Source: Caprimulgus europaeus (lineage: Eukaryota; Chordata; Aves; Caprimulgiformes; Caprimulgidae). Taken from it: 64,000 nucleotides of DNA. Position 1 is the first letter of the stretch. Each line of letters opens with the position of its first letter. The notes beneath the pieces are model-generated. The model worked only from the letters and a program-made list of their open reading frames with translations. It ran no database searches and had not been told where the DNA came from. The stretch spans positions 49,423,537 through 49,487,536 of the forward strand of contig OU015525.1 in NCBI GenBank assembly GCA_907165065.1, written 5' to 3'. Of this stretch, positions 37,020 through 49,300 are shown one piece after another. The position numbers were made by a program, and so were the translations under genes.

Positions 37020-38610
37020 AGACCTCAGGAATGATAAAACATGGCAAACAGACGCCTGCCCAGGTGCATGTGTAGAAATGCAGCCTGGAGCTTGTGTTCT
37101 TCCAACGCACAGGAGGAACTAGAGCTCCCTGTGCAGTCACAAAGCCACCAGGCTGTTGGAGTAACAGGGATGGTGGGGCAGCTCACACAACTGGAGCGCT
37201 GCAACAGGCAAAAAGAACCTTGTCAGGAAAGACAGGCAGGGAAGATGAGGAGCGGGGATTGTCCACCATGTGCAGAAGCTGGTTGAATGCATGGACCTCT
37301 TCTATGAGATAGACAGTCTGGTTGCAAACTTGCGGGTCAGGGTCAGAGGATGGGCCAGTGACACAGGTCACATAGGGGTGGGAGTGTGTTGCAGATGACC
37401 CTGATCAGGGTAAGGGAGTTGATGAACTCTTCATTAAGCAAATCAAGAAAACTTCTGGCTCACAGACCCTGTTTCTTGTCTATGACTTTAATGTTAATGA
37501 CATCTGCTGGAAGGGCAACACAGCAGGTACAAGCAGTCACCAAGATCCCTGGAGAGTGTCAGGGGCAACTTTCTGATACAAGTACTGAATGGATCAACAG
37601 GCAAGACACACAGCTAGATCAGCTGTTCACTAGTGAAGAGGAGCTGGTTAGGGAGGTGTAATCAATGGCAGCCTTGGTTATAGGGACCATGAGTTAGTGG
37701 AGTTCAAGATTCTAAAGCTGGTGAGGAAAGAGAGTGGCAAAGTACAGACCATGGACTAGAGGTAAGCATGCTTCAGTTTATTCAGGAAAGTAGTAGGTGG
37801 GATCCAATGGGAGGCAGCTCTGGTGTGAAAATATGCTCAGGAAACCTGCAGGCCTTTAAGGACAGCAGCCTCCATGCTGAAGAGAAGGCCACCCCCATTG
37901 TCAAGAAAAGAAGTAGAGGTTATAATGAGACTGGCTAATGAGGGAAGTTACAATGCAAAAAGGCAGCATGAAGGAGTTTGAAGCAGGGACAGGCTTCAAA
38001 GGAGGAATTTAGAAATGTCGCCTGGCCACATAAGCATGATGTTGGGAGAACCAAAGCTCAACTAGAGTTGATGCCTGCAAAGGACATCAAGGACAACATG
38101 AACTTCAGCAGACCCATTAACAGTAAAATACTGAAACATTTTAACAGTTTAAGAGACAAGTAGGCCTGTTGCTGAATGGGACCAGTGATCTAGTGACAGC
38201 AGATGTGGGTAAGGCTGGAGTACCCGATGCTTTCTTTGCTTCAGTCTTCATTAGCCATTAGAGCTCATGGGATGTGATGGGCTACACCCAAGGCTGTTAA
38301 GAGAATCAGCTACCATCCTTGCAAGGCCACTTTCTAACCTCTTTGAAAGGTCATGGAGATGAAGGGAGGTTCCCAATGACTAAAGAAAGGCAAATGTTGC
38401 ACTCATCTTCAAATGATGCCACAAGGACAAAAGGTCAGCCTCTCTGTGGTCCCTGGGAAAGTAATGGAGCAAGTCCTCATGGAAGGAATTTCTGAGACCT
38501 GGAGGGAGGAAAAGGTGACTGGGAACAGGCAAGGGTAAATCATGCCCCTGAGCAACTTGGGTGTCTTCTTTGATAAAATGACTGGATTAGTGGACAAGGA
38601 AAGAGTAGCC
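37020..38610 (+). repeat. Decayed CR1 LINE with endonuclease and reverse-transcriptase remnants
   Basis: Plus-strand frames broken by stops and indels give CR1 parts in the right order. A DFNVNDICWKGNTAG-like endonuclease segment lies near 37480-37530. A GSLGYRDHELVEF-like segment near 37667-37710 has Arg where the catalytic SDH motif has Ser. A linker resembling the CR1 region before the RT is near 38020-38165, FFASVFISH-like text near 38235-38262, GLHPRLLRE-like near 38280-38310, and an RT fingers-like stretch up to about 38600. The first few hundred bases may be older ORF1-like sequence. The copy lies between the two receptor genes and is clearly dead. Confidence 0.7.
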
Positions 38611-41539
38611 ATTTGCTTTTAAAAATTAGGGAATAAATCAAATGTTAAAGTTTGAGTCATAGTCCTTCATACGACTGAGGGAGAAATCTGTGTGGTCACT
38701 CCTTCCTTCCTCCCTGCAGAGGAAAAAACATAGCCTAACACAAAAGAGACAGAGATTAGGACTCATTAGGATTAAATGCTCATCCCAGAAATAAACAAAC
38801 AAACAAACAAACAAAAGATAACACAATTTCTTCCAACACCTATGTTTTATTTGGGTTTTTTTAAGACCCGAGAGGGTAGAGTTAGAAATACTTTGTTATG
38901 GTTTGAGTTGAACCTCACAGAGTCATAGTCCTACTGTCACCATGTATTTACAAGAGTTATTGGACATCTCCAAAGACAGAAGAAAATGCAAGGGCATGAA
39001 ATGGTGAAATGGATGAGTGAATGGATAGAGAGAATTTGCTTAGAAATCACTTTGTCAAGCAAAGTCTATGTGTGTCAGTGCATGAAAGGCACACCCAAGA
39101 ACAAATGCTGAATAAGCATCTTACCATAACCCTGCAAAATGGGAGGAGAATGTCACTTAGGATGCCACCTTGAGCAAGACAGCTCTAATACTGTCAGCAC
39201 AGCAACTGAGTGCTTGGCTTACCCTGGGAGCACTGAGCAAAATTTTCAACAATTAGAAAAATAGAACAAATTTTTCAAATATACAGGAGGGGTGTGGTAA
39301 AACAGTTTGAACACTGTTTTTTATGTTCTTTATTACAAGCACATGGATCTCTAGTAGCTTCACTACTCTGTGTGGTTTCAAATTTTCCGCTCATTGTGCT
39401 CCCTGTCAAACTCTAGTTTTCCCAGAATGAAAAATGTGGATACAGTTTACACATTCTTTAATCATAAAATGCAAACTCAATTTTTATACTAAAAGCATAG
39501 GGACAGAAAAGCAGACAACTCAAATACTTTCCCATTTTGGGCCTACCTACAGTTTCTCTGTTTAACAGATGTTTATTTAGTACACCAACTACTCTATAAA
39601 TATTTTAAAGGAGGGGGGGGATGGTGGTATGTTTCTGTCTGTGTGTGTTTGGGTTTTTTTAAGTGTCACAGGAAAAAAAAAAAACAACGACAAAACAAAA
39701 AACCCCACAAAACCTATGCCAGCCTGTTAGCTCGTGGCAGTGGAAACAGCTGTGCCAAATCAATGACCTCCTCCTGAAGCTGTTATCTCTCTCTTGGCAA
39801 TGAGGCTTACAATCTGTAACACTATCCATGTGAGGCAAGGAAGCATAACTAGAATGAATTGTGAAAGATAATCTTCCAGCAGTGTGAAAACTGGTGAGAG
39901 AAATTTCTGTTCCAGACCTCTGAACAGAATGGCATTTTAGTGCCTTGAAGCCATCAATTTCTGTGCTGTGATGAAGCTGCTTGCATTTGAATTGTGCTTG
40001 CAAAGGAGTACTCTGCTTCTGCAACACTTCTGCAGCCAATTTCAAATTAGATAAAAAGTACTATTGAAATTGACTACTGCTCTTCACTGTTCTGTGCATC
40101 AGACTTCTCCTTCCATATTTTATACATTTCTAGATGTAGACAAAGAGGAAAGAAAATTATAAAAAAGGAGAGAAAAAAAATGTAACCAATGACTCTCACC
40201 CATCCATGAATGCCGCCTGGGTGAGTTGCAGCACCCAACACAAGGTAAGAGAGTTTGGCACATGGAATGGGTTATAACCAAGCTCCATCGCCTTCTCCCA
40301 CACATCGACTCACTCCTTTCAGCACTGCTTATTCAGCTGCTTTTTTATTAACAGCAGCTTAAGACACTCTGTGTAAGCTTTCAGACCTCTGTGAATCCTA
40401 TTTTCAAGCAGCGAATATGGCCCTTGTTCAGTGATAGGAAAAAATCCAGTTTGATACTGGTTCAGTGGCAGAGAAAATCCATATAATGTCACAGTAACAA
40501 GACACAAAGAACTGATCCAGTATAAAAATCACTCTGACAGTTCAAATTTGTTCCAGACATTTTGATGGAATATCTTTGCACTTGTAAAGCTTTACACTCG
40601 AGAGGGTATTGTGTACTTTTGCACAGCCAGCCAAAATCATAAGTCCAGCTTGGACTTTGTATTGCTTGCTCAGCTAATTCAACAGGATCATGTGCCCAGC
40701 CTGGTCTGTCTTTTAGGTAATCAAATAGTGAACAAATCTGGCACTAAATATCAGATAAGTATGACCAAAGAGGCATCCACTGTCAGGCAAAAAGATAACA
40801 AAAGAGTGAAAAGAGTAACAACCATTTATGCCTGTGACAATTTTGATAACCAGTCTCAAAATTCCATTACCATGGAAAATTTCATCCTCTGAAAATCATC
40901 CAGAATTACTAACTATTTGTGCACTGTGTCCTGCAACACCAGGTATGGGCTATAATAAAATTAGAAGAGGAGAGATATGCTGGATTAGGCAGTCCATGCG
41001 CTTGCATATAGCTCACTGAGGGAATTATAATTACAGGGCACTATTTTTTCTTCATGATAGTTTTTAAAATTAAATTATACTGCTCCTGTGAGCACTTAGA
41101 CAAGCTTTCAAAAATCTAGCAGAACTGCTTCTTTACTGATAGCTTTAGGTTCATAAATAGGACATAAATCTTAACTCATAACACAAACAGATTATCTCCC
41201 TTCAATGAACCTCTACAAAGATGTCCATAGCAAAGATCTTTCATAGTACCAGCTCTATATAAAAAAGGTAAAAAAAAAGTACTATAAACCCACAAAACAA
41301 GAACACCCAGCAAAGCTTGTTATTCTTTTTAATGTGCTAGATGGTGTTTAATGTAGCATCATATCAGCTAAAACAAGATCCTGAAAACTAGCAAAATCGG
41401 GGCAAATACATACTTCTGCTGCACTCTGAACCAATGCAATTAATAAACAAAAGTTTTTTCTCCATTTCTGTTGAAGATATATATCCAAAAAAATGCATTA
41501 GAGGGGAAATCTTATCTGTAAGTTATTTATTTTAACTCT
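38611..41539. other. Intergenic DNA between HRH4 copies, low-complexity patches
   Basis: Contains an (AAAC)n microsatellite at 38793-38816 and an A/C-rich patch at about 39672-39715 preceded by T/G-rich text at 39635-39660. It should include the 3' untranslated region of copy B; a minus-strand AATAAA lies at 41526-41531, very close to the stop codon. No additional gene was recognised. Confidence 0.45.
38793..38816. repeat. (AAAC)n microsatellite
   Basis: About six copies of AAAC in an A-rich setting, close to the end of the decayed CR1. Confidence 0.85.
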
Positions 41540-42328
41540 CTAAAAAGAAGGTGTGTTACGTGATCTCAACATTGCAAACTTTTTGGGCCATAGTATTTTC
41601 ATAAAAGCCATTCGAAACCTCATATGACAGAGAGGGTAGAGAAATGGGTTCAAAGAGGAATTGACCCACAAAAGCCAAAAGGTTATTTCATACAAGGAGT
41701 TATGAACACAGGTTCCTTGGCAGGCCCCACGAATAATCATTAGTAGAGTGTATGGAGCCCAGCAAACGGCAAACACGCACACAATTATGGCAAGTGACTT
41801 CGCTATTTTCTTGTCCTGCTGCAGTTTTGACCCAGTCCTTGAACGGAAAGAAACAGAAAAGTCCCTTTTGAGAGCTGTGGGACTGGTTTGTGTTGGAGAT
41901 GGACAGTTAGCCATCACTGCTGGTCTCCATGACCTCGTTAATGATGAAACACTGTCCTCTACTTCTGTGGAAGATGTTCTTGGCCTTGGCAAAAGACAAA
42001 ACCTCCAGGACAGGCTGCCATTCCTTGGAGGCTCACAGTCCTGCGTGCTGCCGTGCCGCTGCCGCCTCTGGATGTTGTGAAAGATGTGCACATTGAAGTA
42101 GGTCACCGAGAGCAGTGGCACAAAGAACTCCAGGGTGGATGCGCACAGGAGGAAGTACCAGTTGTCAAAGAACTCAGCGTAGCACTGGTCTGCTGCTACC
42201 ACGCTGTGTCCGGCCATGTGCTCCCAAAAGAGGATTGCTGGGCAGTAGAGGAGGAAGGCAAAGACCCAGATGGCCACCATCTTGATGACAGGATTGGATG
42301 TTATTCCCTGCTGGGCTCTGTAAGATAC
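41540..42328 (-). CDS. HRH4: HRH4 copy B exon 3 (TM4 to C-terminus)
   Basis: Starts after a CAG acceptor and encodes residues 151-412. The blocks 42014-42328 (TM4 to TM5) and about 41566-41831 (TM6 to TM7) are nearly identical to copy A, whereas about 41832-42000 (intracellular loop 3) is poorly alignable. All conserved TM6 and TM7 motifs are intact. Confidence 0.9.
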   Translation of the reverse strand, partial: VSYRAQQGITSNPVIKMVAIWVFAFLLYCPAILFWEHMAGHSVVAADQCYAEFFDNWYFLLCASTLEFFVPLLSVTYFNVHIFHNIQRRQRHGSTQDCEPPRNGSLSWRFCLLPRPRTSSTEVEDSVSSLTRSWRPAVMANCPSPTQTSPTALKRDFSVSFRSRTGSKLQQDKKIAKSLAIIVCVFAVCWAPYTLLMIIRGACQGTCVHNSLYEITFWLLWVNSSLNPFLYPLCHMRFRMAFMKILWPKKFAMLRSRNTPSF

Positions 42329-45300
42329 CTGTGAAGGAAAAGGACACGTCGCATATTCAGATAACACTTGGGAATAACTATCTCAAAATAACATAAGCAA
42401 GCAAGTCAAATGTATTTGTTCTGTTCTGACACCCAGACATCTATACCATTGTCACTTATGTAAGGTCCTGTTAGTCTTGCTCCTCAAATATTGTAGCTCT
42501 GTGATTGATTTTAATACTTGGGATTGGAGAGGAGCAGAAATTATGATGGCTAAACTACCATTTGGCTTACAGGTGTGAAAAAACATGGCTTGTTTTCATC
42601 ACTACCACAGTAAGGTAGCAATAAGGAATCAGTTTAGCATTCATGAAATGCTCAGGCTCAGAGGAGAGCAAAAGCAGCTGTGGGACTTCCTTCCTGCAGA
42701 GGCAAAAGTAGAAGCCTTCTATATTAAGACCGCCACGTGAGAATGCAAACACAAGACAATAGAATTTTTAATACTGCTTTCTCTTGTCATAGCAGAAAAA
42801 TCTACCCCACACATATGTTTTAACATCCCTTACTTTATTGAAACATTCTTTTTTAGTACTCACTTTACCTTGTAAACAGCTCATTGCATTACTGCAAATC
42901 TTAATGTTTTTATGCCTACCCAGACTGCATTAATTTATTTTACTCTCTAGCCAAAAATATCTACCTTTGAAAAAAATATTAAGAATTAAAATCATGTCAT
43001 CCAAAGTCAGGAAATCTGAGAGCTAAAACCACCCTTGTACTATCCCAGCCAGTATGTGCAATACATGATCCCAGCTTGTGGTCCCCTGCATCTATCACAG
43101 CACAAGATGACCAATTAATGAAAAGCTGGACACTTTTATTTCCTCTATACTATCCAACATTTGTCATCCCAGGCTTTACTCAGATCCAGAACTACTACCT
43201 TCCTCATCAGCTAAACTGTTCATTAGCATAGCACCTACATGCTAAACAAATGTTAATGAATTGTATCTTCACAGCCACATACAACATGAGAGGTATTGTC
43301 CCTATTTTACCATTGAGTAACAGAGCAGTAGTGCAGTGTTACACACAGCATTTTAGATTCTCTGTTTCAAACATCTGTAGCCTAAAAATTCAGACTCCTC
43401 TACATCTTAAAGCATCATATAATCTCAGAGCACAGCTCCAGTTCTGCAATAATGCATTTGCAGCCCTTTGCAAGACCACAAGCACCACAATTTAGTAGGC
43501 AGAAAACAGGAAGCCCAGTACAGATTCACAAAAAGTTAAGTCAGAAATGATTTGCCCCTGGCCACAAGTTGGGTTTGCAGCAGAGGCAGAGGCGGATCCC
43601 AAGTCCATGAGGAAACATTATATCTTTCCTTTGGATAACAGCCCTGTGTTACACACTCCTGGACTCACTTCATCCTAATTACCTAAAGGAGAAAAACAGA
43701 ATGTGATTATGTAAACAAAGACTATCAACAGTGTATAAGAACATGGAGCTCACTTGGGTTGCAGAGGCCTTCTAATTTGCATTTCTCACACTCTGAGCTC
43801 TGCAACTTCAGTAATATTTTTCAATATTACTATTTCTTAAATATGGGGATTTTCATACTTTATTGTTCAGCTTTTTTTAAAAAAAAAAAGATAAAAAGAA
43901 AAAAAGCAGCAACAACTAACCCTAAAACCACAACACTGGGGAAAAAGAGAAAAAGATTAGACACTGTATCAGCATTTCCTAAATGAGACCCTCCCAATCT
44001 AACACAGACCATGTCACTCAAATTATCAGACTCAAAGGCAAAGGATGTTGATCATCTTCTTCCATCTGGACCAAACAACAGACAGACCTTAGAAATGGTG
44101 AATGAAAATATTTACCAATGGATTGTCAGATATTTTCTGAAGCAGAAGAATGATAATACTAAAGAAACACCTCTTACCTCTTTGCATATTTTGATTCATT
44201 CTCCTTTTTGCTTCAAGGGATTAGATTCCACCCAACTGCTTGTTGGCAGCACATGTCAATCACCCCCTGCAGTAATGCAGATCCTCATCTGATCTTCAGT
44301 CAGTCCATCCCACATCTCTATCCATACCCTCTTCTCCTTTTAAAATTTATCCCTAAAATTTATTCAAGCCCTAAGCACATCCTTGACTCAATCTAGTTTT
44401 CATCACTACATTTCTAATGACCAAAGCCCAAGTTTTCCACACATCTACTGCCCTTTACTTACCTTGACCATTCCACCTCCTTTGTACTGTAATTAAATAG
44501 TTTCTAACCCAGGCAGCAGGAGGGAACATTGAAATCACACACAAGGCATTGTCCTATCTCTAAGTCCAAATGCAACACTGAAGCATCAACTTTTCTCCAG
44601 AAAGAAGTGGTAGAGTAACAAAGGACTAGTTAGCTTCTGGTGTTATTGTGAACACTCTATCTTTTAGAGAAATATATAGAGACATATATATATATAAAGA
44701 AATAACTAGAACTATTCTTCTTACAGCTTTAGTAACTGACAGGAAACGGTCATAGCTGATAAGAACAATGTTAAATACTGAAGCTGTACACAGGAGATAG
44801 TCCGTAGCTAGCCAGAGCTTGCAGACGCCTCTTCCCAAGTGCCATTTCCCTGTCAGGCTGTAAGGGATGTAGAGAGGCATGCAGAACGCACCTATGGAAA
44901 GCAACAAAATGCACATGTCAGTCAGCACTGCAGGCAGTGCTTGCGAAGGCAAAGAAACATCTCTGTGGTGTCTGATAAATGAGCAATACTGACTGGAATT
45001 GCCATGTGGAAGGCTTTGTATTCTTACACTAACAATGAACACTTGACCTACAACCTAGCACCAGCAATGTTCTTATAACTAATACCTTTCTGAAAGGTGC
45101 GTCATATTTATTATCATTATTACTTCTCCTGTTTACATCACCTGCTAAAGGAAGGAGCAGCTGACTTTTTTACCTGCTGAAGTAAACATTATTCTGTATT
45201 AAGCTACTGAAATTAAAATAAACATGCTGAGCATGATATCACATGGTATGGAACATCCCTGTGATCAGTTGGGGTCAGCTGTCCCAGCTGTGTCTCCTCT

Positions 45301-46305
45301 CAACTTTTTGTGCTTCCCCAACCTACTCACTGGTGGGGTTGTGTGAGAAGCAGAAAAGGCCTTGACTCCATGTAAGCACTGCTCAGCACTGACAAAAACA
45401 TCTCTGAATCATCAAAAATCTTCCCAGCAAAATCCAAAACATAGCCCCATGCCAGCTACTATGATGAAAATTAACTCTACCCTAGCCAAAACCAGCACAA
45501 TTTGTTATTTTTATTTACATACACAAACACATATTCCTAAGGTAAGACCCTAGATAGAGCATATACAGCAAAATTCTGAAAAATACTGTCATTATTTAGT
45601 TGCAAACTTCAAATGATTATCTGTATTGTGTGAGTGTAGATTGAAATGGAAGATATTAACCACATATGCAACATCTGTCAGATACTATATGCTGTATCTA
45701 GACTTTAGTTAAGACGCTTCACAGGCACCTTCCATTCTTTATTATTTCACATCTATTCACACCCAGCAATATTATTTTCCTGAAGCAATAACATTAAACA
45801 CTATCTGTTTACCTGGCAAAGGATCAGCTTCTTATTGTAATGCATTTCTGAAAAACAGTAGGCTGCTAAAACAATGCAGTTTCCACCATTCCTTACCCTT
45901 ACCCTAGACACACAGCTGGGAAATTGTTCTCTTAGAAGAAACCACCCAGAAAAAGAAGTCCCCTCGCTTCTCCCCAGATCCCTACAAAACAGATAGTACG
46001 CGCCTCCACGGCTGCGACTTACCCACTGCAAAGTCAGAAATAGCAAGATTCAGAAAGAAATAGTTACTCCGATGCCTGAGATTTCTGTCCATGATGAAAG
46101 CAAGGATCACCAGGGTGTTTCCAAGGATGGTGACCAGAGCCAGCAACACCATGAGGAAAGCCAGCAGCACCAACACGCCCAGTGAAAACTCAGAGCTCGG
46201 TGCCGGTGTGCACAAAGTCTCATTGCATGTTCCAGCCGCACGTGGAGTTTCGGCAGTGCCGTTGTGCATGTTGCGTGCCCAGGTCAGTTCAGTCTGGGAA
46301 GACAT
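41540..46305 (-). CDS. HRH4: Histamine H4 receptor-like GPCR, copy B (three exons)
   Basis: Exons at 46023-46305, 44725-44891 and 41540-42328 join in phase into 412 codons plus stop. The architecture matches copy A: the same sequons at N15 and N28, LGN in TM1, Asp125 in TM3, DRF at 142-144, the Cys118-Cys199 pair, Glu217 in TM5, and CWAPY and NPFLY motifs. Replacements against copy A include Ala34 to Pro, Val72 to Met, Val188 to Met in extracellular loop 2, a largely different intracellular loop 3, and a C-terminus ending in NTPSF in place of GSF. The gene lies about 3.8 kb downstream of IMPACT and is followed by copy A in the same direction. Both copies look functional. Which one keeps the ancestral expression cannot be told. 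Confidence 0.9.
42329..44724 (-). other. HRH4: HRH4 copy B intron 2
   Basis: A 2.4-kb intron unlike intron 2 of copy A. It contains an A-rich run near 43875-43910 and a short (AT)n at about 44686-44697. No nested gene or identifiable transposon was seen. Confidence 0.7.
44725..44891 (-). CDS. HRH4: HRH4 copy B exon 2 (end of TM2, ECL1, TM3)
   Basis: A 167-base exon with acceptor AG at 44892-44893 and a GTAAGA donor at 44719-44724. It encodes residues 95-150 with the amine-binding Asp and DRF. It is identical to copy A apart from base 44788, a synonymous change, although the adjoining intron bases differ at once on the donor side and after about ten bases on the acceptor side. Confidence 0.9.
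44892..46022 (-). other. HRH4: HRH4 copy B intron 1
   Basis: A 1.1-kb intron, less than half the length of its counterpart in copy A. It carries an LTR fragment (45225-45499), and the first about 120 bases after the donor are shared with copy A. Confidence 0.7.
45225..45499 (-). mobile_element. Partial avian endogenous retrovirus LTR (old copy)
   Basis: The right end is an exact terminal AAACCAGCACA, so on the minus strand the element begins TGTGCTGGTTTTGG. Internal blocks such as tggtatggaacatccctgtg, gggtcagctgtcccagctgt, gagaagcagaaaagg and ccaaaacatagcccca match the avian LTR style seen at 26.7-27.3 kb but belong to a different and younger-looking subfamily. The far end of the LTR is missing at about 45225. 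It sits in intron 1 of HRH4 copy B in sense orientation. It is noncoding. Confidence 0.7.
46023..46305 (-). CDS. HRH4: HRH4 copy B exon 1 (N-terminus, TM1, start of TM2)
   Basis: A 283-base coding part with a GTAAGT donor at 46017-46022. Only three base differences from copy A exon 1 were counted: two replacements and one synonymous. The first in-frame ATG is at 46303-46305, which fixes the likely start for both copies. Confidence 0.9.
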
Positions 46306-46337
46306 TCGCAGCTGGCAGATTTATCCAAAAGGCTGAG

Positions 46338-49300
46338 ATTCATGAGAGTATTAACAGGATGGACCAAAAATTAAATAAACATTTTAAAAAATTTACTCAG
46401 GAAGAGAAAAATTTAAAAGGTTCTGTTGATAGATAAATCTAGTTTTCCTAAGATTCTTTTAAACTATTCATAACTCTAGAATTACCAGTAAGAAATATGC
46501 AGTTTTTCCAAGGTTATATTTTAAAATGCAAGTTCTTCTTTAGGCAACCTGATCCTTATCTGTGGAGGTCAGGAGGGCTGATTTGAGAATATCTCTAGCT
46601 TTCGCCCCTTCCTGCCTTGTTCCCTCCCTTGCAGAAGTGTTTTGCTTGCTAGCATTTTGGACAGCAACTTTTTCTGGAATTTTTTTCTTAATATTGTACC
46701 TATCCTCATAAGAATTTCAACTACTTTCTCATTTCATTCTTGTTTATCTAGTATCTTTGTATTTCATAAAGTCTATGGTCCCTCCCTATTGTGTTATATC
46801 TTTTTGTTGGTCAAAGGCATGGTCAGCTTTGTTGCTGTTGTTCCTCTTTCTGTGGATCCCAGGGCTGAAAACTGATACGCTCTAAGTAAGCATATATACA
46901 TATATATATTTTTACTAGCCAGAGCAGTTAACCAGTAATAGTCCAGCTCTCAGAGATCATTTGCAAAACTCCCACTGAAACTAGTTTCAAAACTCTTACC
47001 AGCACTCTCTGTGACACAGCATCAGCTGCTGCCGACCCAGAACCAAGGAATGAAATACTGACTTCCCAAATGTGAATGAGCTTGGCAATTAACTTTAATA
47101 GGACTAGGCTTTTCTTTCCAAATTAGTGGGAAAAATCCTGTGTCTTCCACAAGTGCTTATATTTTCTATGAGTAATGAAGCCACTTGCAGAGAGCTGTGA
47201 GTATTCCACAGTTGTAAAAATTCAATCGTTTTTATTACGTGTTCTAAAAACACTTTGGTGTCTTATTTTAGATACTTAAATTTGAAAAATGTTGGCTGTC
47301 ATCTCTGTGCTTCTGTTGTGGGAACAAATTAATTAGCATGACAAGTGTGCTTACTAAATGTTTGAATGGCAGCAGTATAAAAAATGCAAAACTTTATTAT
47401 GCATACTAATATCTTCACAGCTCACCTGCCCATTACTGCTTTAAGCTAGCTTTCATTTCCAGGTAATGCTGGAAATATAGAAAAAACACTTTGGCAACAA
47501 CTACTAAGTAATACCACTAGCTTGCTTCTGCTAGCAGTACTGAAGCTGATCTACATTAAATTTTTGAGGTCCAAGCTATTTACCTTGTGGTTGAAAAGAA
47601 AACAAATGAGTGAACAAACGTGAGGTCAAATTAAGGGTTCAGCCAAGTCTGTATCCTGTCTCAACTGCCTGTAGCCTAAGGAAGAGTATAAGGACATGGC
47701 AAAATATACTGCTGGTGTGCTCCCTATGCCTCCAGTGATGTGTGCCTCCTTGAAGTATAGGTAATAATAAACGCAATAATCCCAGGTTCTTTAGGCCATG
47801 AGGTATGCTGAGGCATCGCTCTCAAAGGAAAGGACAAAATCCTGCATTGCAGATCTCTTCTGGAAAGCCACATGAAAACTTGTTCTTAGAATAAAGGAAG
47901 TTTAAGCAGGAAATGCTTACAAACAAAAATAGGAAGAGAAAGCAACTTCTCTAACCAAAAGTGGCCACAGGACAGCTAGCCAGCACTTCACATTCTCTGA
48001 AAGAAATGGCATGAAAATACATATTTCTACTTTGATGGTCTGTTTCCAGCCCTTTTAAGAGATAGGGGATTCATTTTGCTCACTGATTGGATGACCTATA
48101 TGGTCTATTTCATTTATGCAGCAAGCAGTTATCAAAAACTTGTTTCTTCCATTTTGGAGTTTTAGTTTTTACTAACTCACAACACTGAAACATGAGATTC
48201 TTGCAGACAAAGATCAGTATTTTCTGGAAAACAAACAAACAAAAAAAACCCCAACAACAAACCAGTAATAAAAATAATCAGACACCTAGCTTTCACATAC
48301 CTCAGACTGAACACCCAAAAGTTCAGACTTTCAGAATTACTTGTTGATTCTCAGCATTCAAATTTAAAGGATGCTTTTGGGAAAAGAACATGCATTACCA
48401 CGAGTGGAACTGAATCTTGAGCAGCTGTAGCACACCATCTTGCAATTTACCCGCTTCCCATACTAAGTAATTGCTACACTTTCAACCTTTCATAAAGCAA
48501 CAGAAACTTTGGAACACTTAAGAGTACTGGGAGAGAACAGCAAAATAAAAGCCTATCAATAAGATAGTCAAAATATGAACGAGAAATACTTGTATGACCC
48601 AAAAAATGCAAGACTACTACATATAGTAATATACAGACCTCCCACCCTAGGACGAGTGCTATTTATTACAAGTACAGATGCTAAGGCTGAACCCGAAAGA
48701 GCTTTACTATGCAGAGAGAGTAATATAACTGTGTAATTTTTTTTCAATAAATCAATGCAGGGTCTATCTGCCAGGGAATTGGTGGCAATTTTCTTTTTAA
48801 TCATTTATTTTAGTAGTACTTTTCGAGTTATTGAAAATCTGTTGCTATATGAAACTCTGGAGTAGTTACTTTGATTAGATGAAGTTTGCCTTGGGAAAAG
48901 TTTTTCTGAGGTACTCCTACTGGAGAACTGTAATGAACACTTCAGTGTAAGAACACATTGGCAAAAACATATGTACTGAACTGGTGGTTAAATAAGCTAC
49001 ACATAACACCTTTAAACTATGCACATGCCACTAGAGAAATGTCATTAAAAATAGTCACAGCTCTGACATTACTATATGAGAAAACTATATAAGGTGTACC
49101 TGACCCAAGAAAGCAGCTGTGACTCAGCTAGTAATGAAGAGATCACAAAGTTTAGAAATTAACTTGAGGAAAAAAAGAAAAAAACCCAACAGATCATCAT
49201 CCTCCCCAAGTGGAAGATCTCAAGGGAATGTTAAAAAATTATTTAAATTTAATCTAAATAGCAATATGACAATTAACTGACCAACAGTCCTGTTAATTTT

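Noticed and set aside
30413-46305. HRH3 as the identity of the duplicated receptors
   Set aside because: H3 and H4 share the motifs seen, but the adjacent IMPACT gene on the same strand and the wording around TM3 (TDYLLCTASV, then NIVLISYDR) fit HRH4 better. Without an alignment a small doubt remains.
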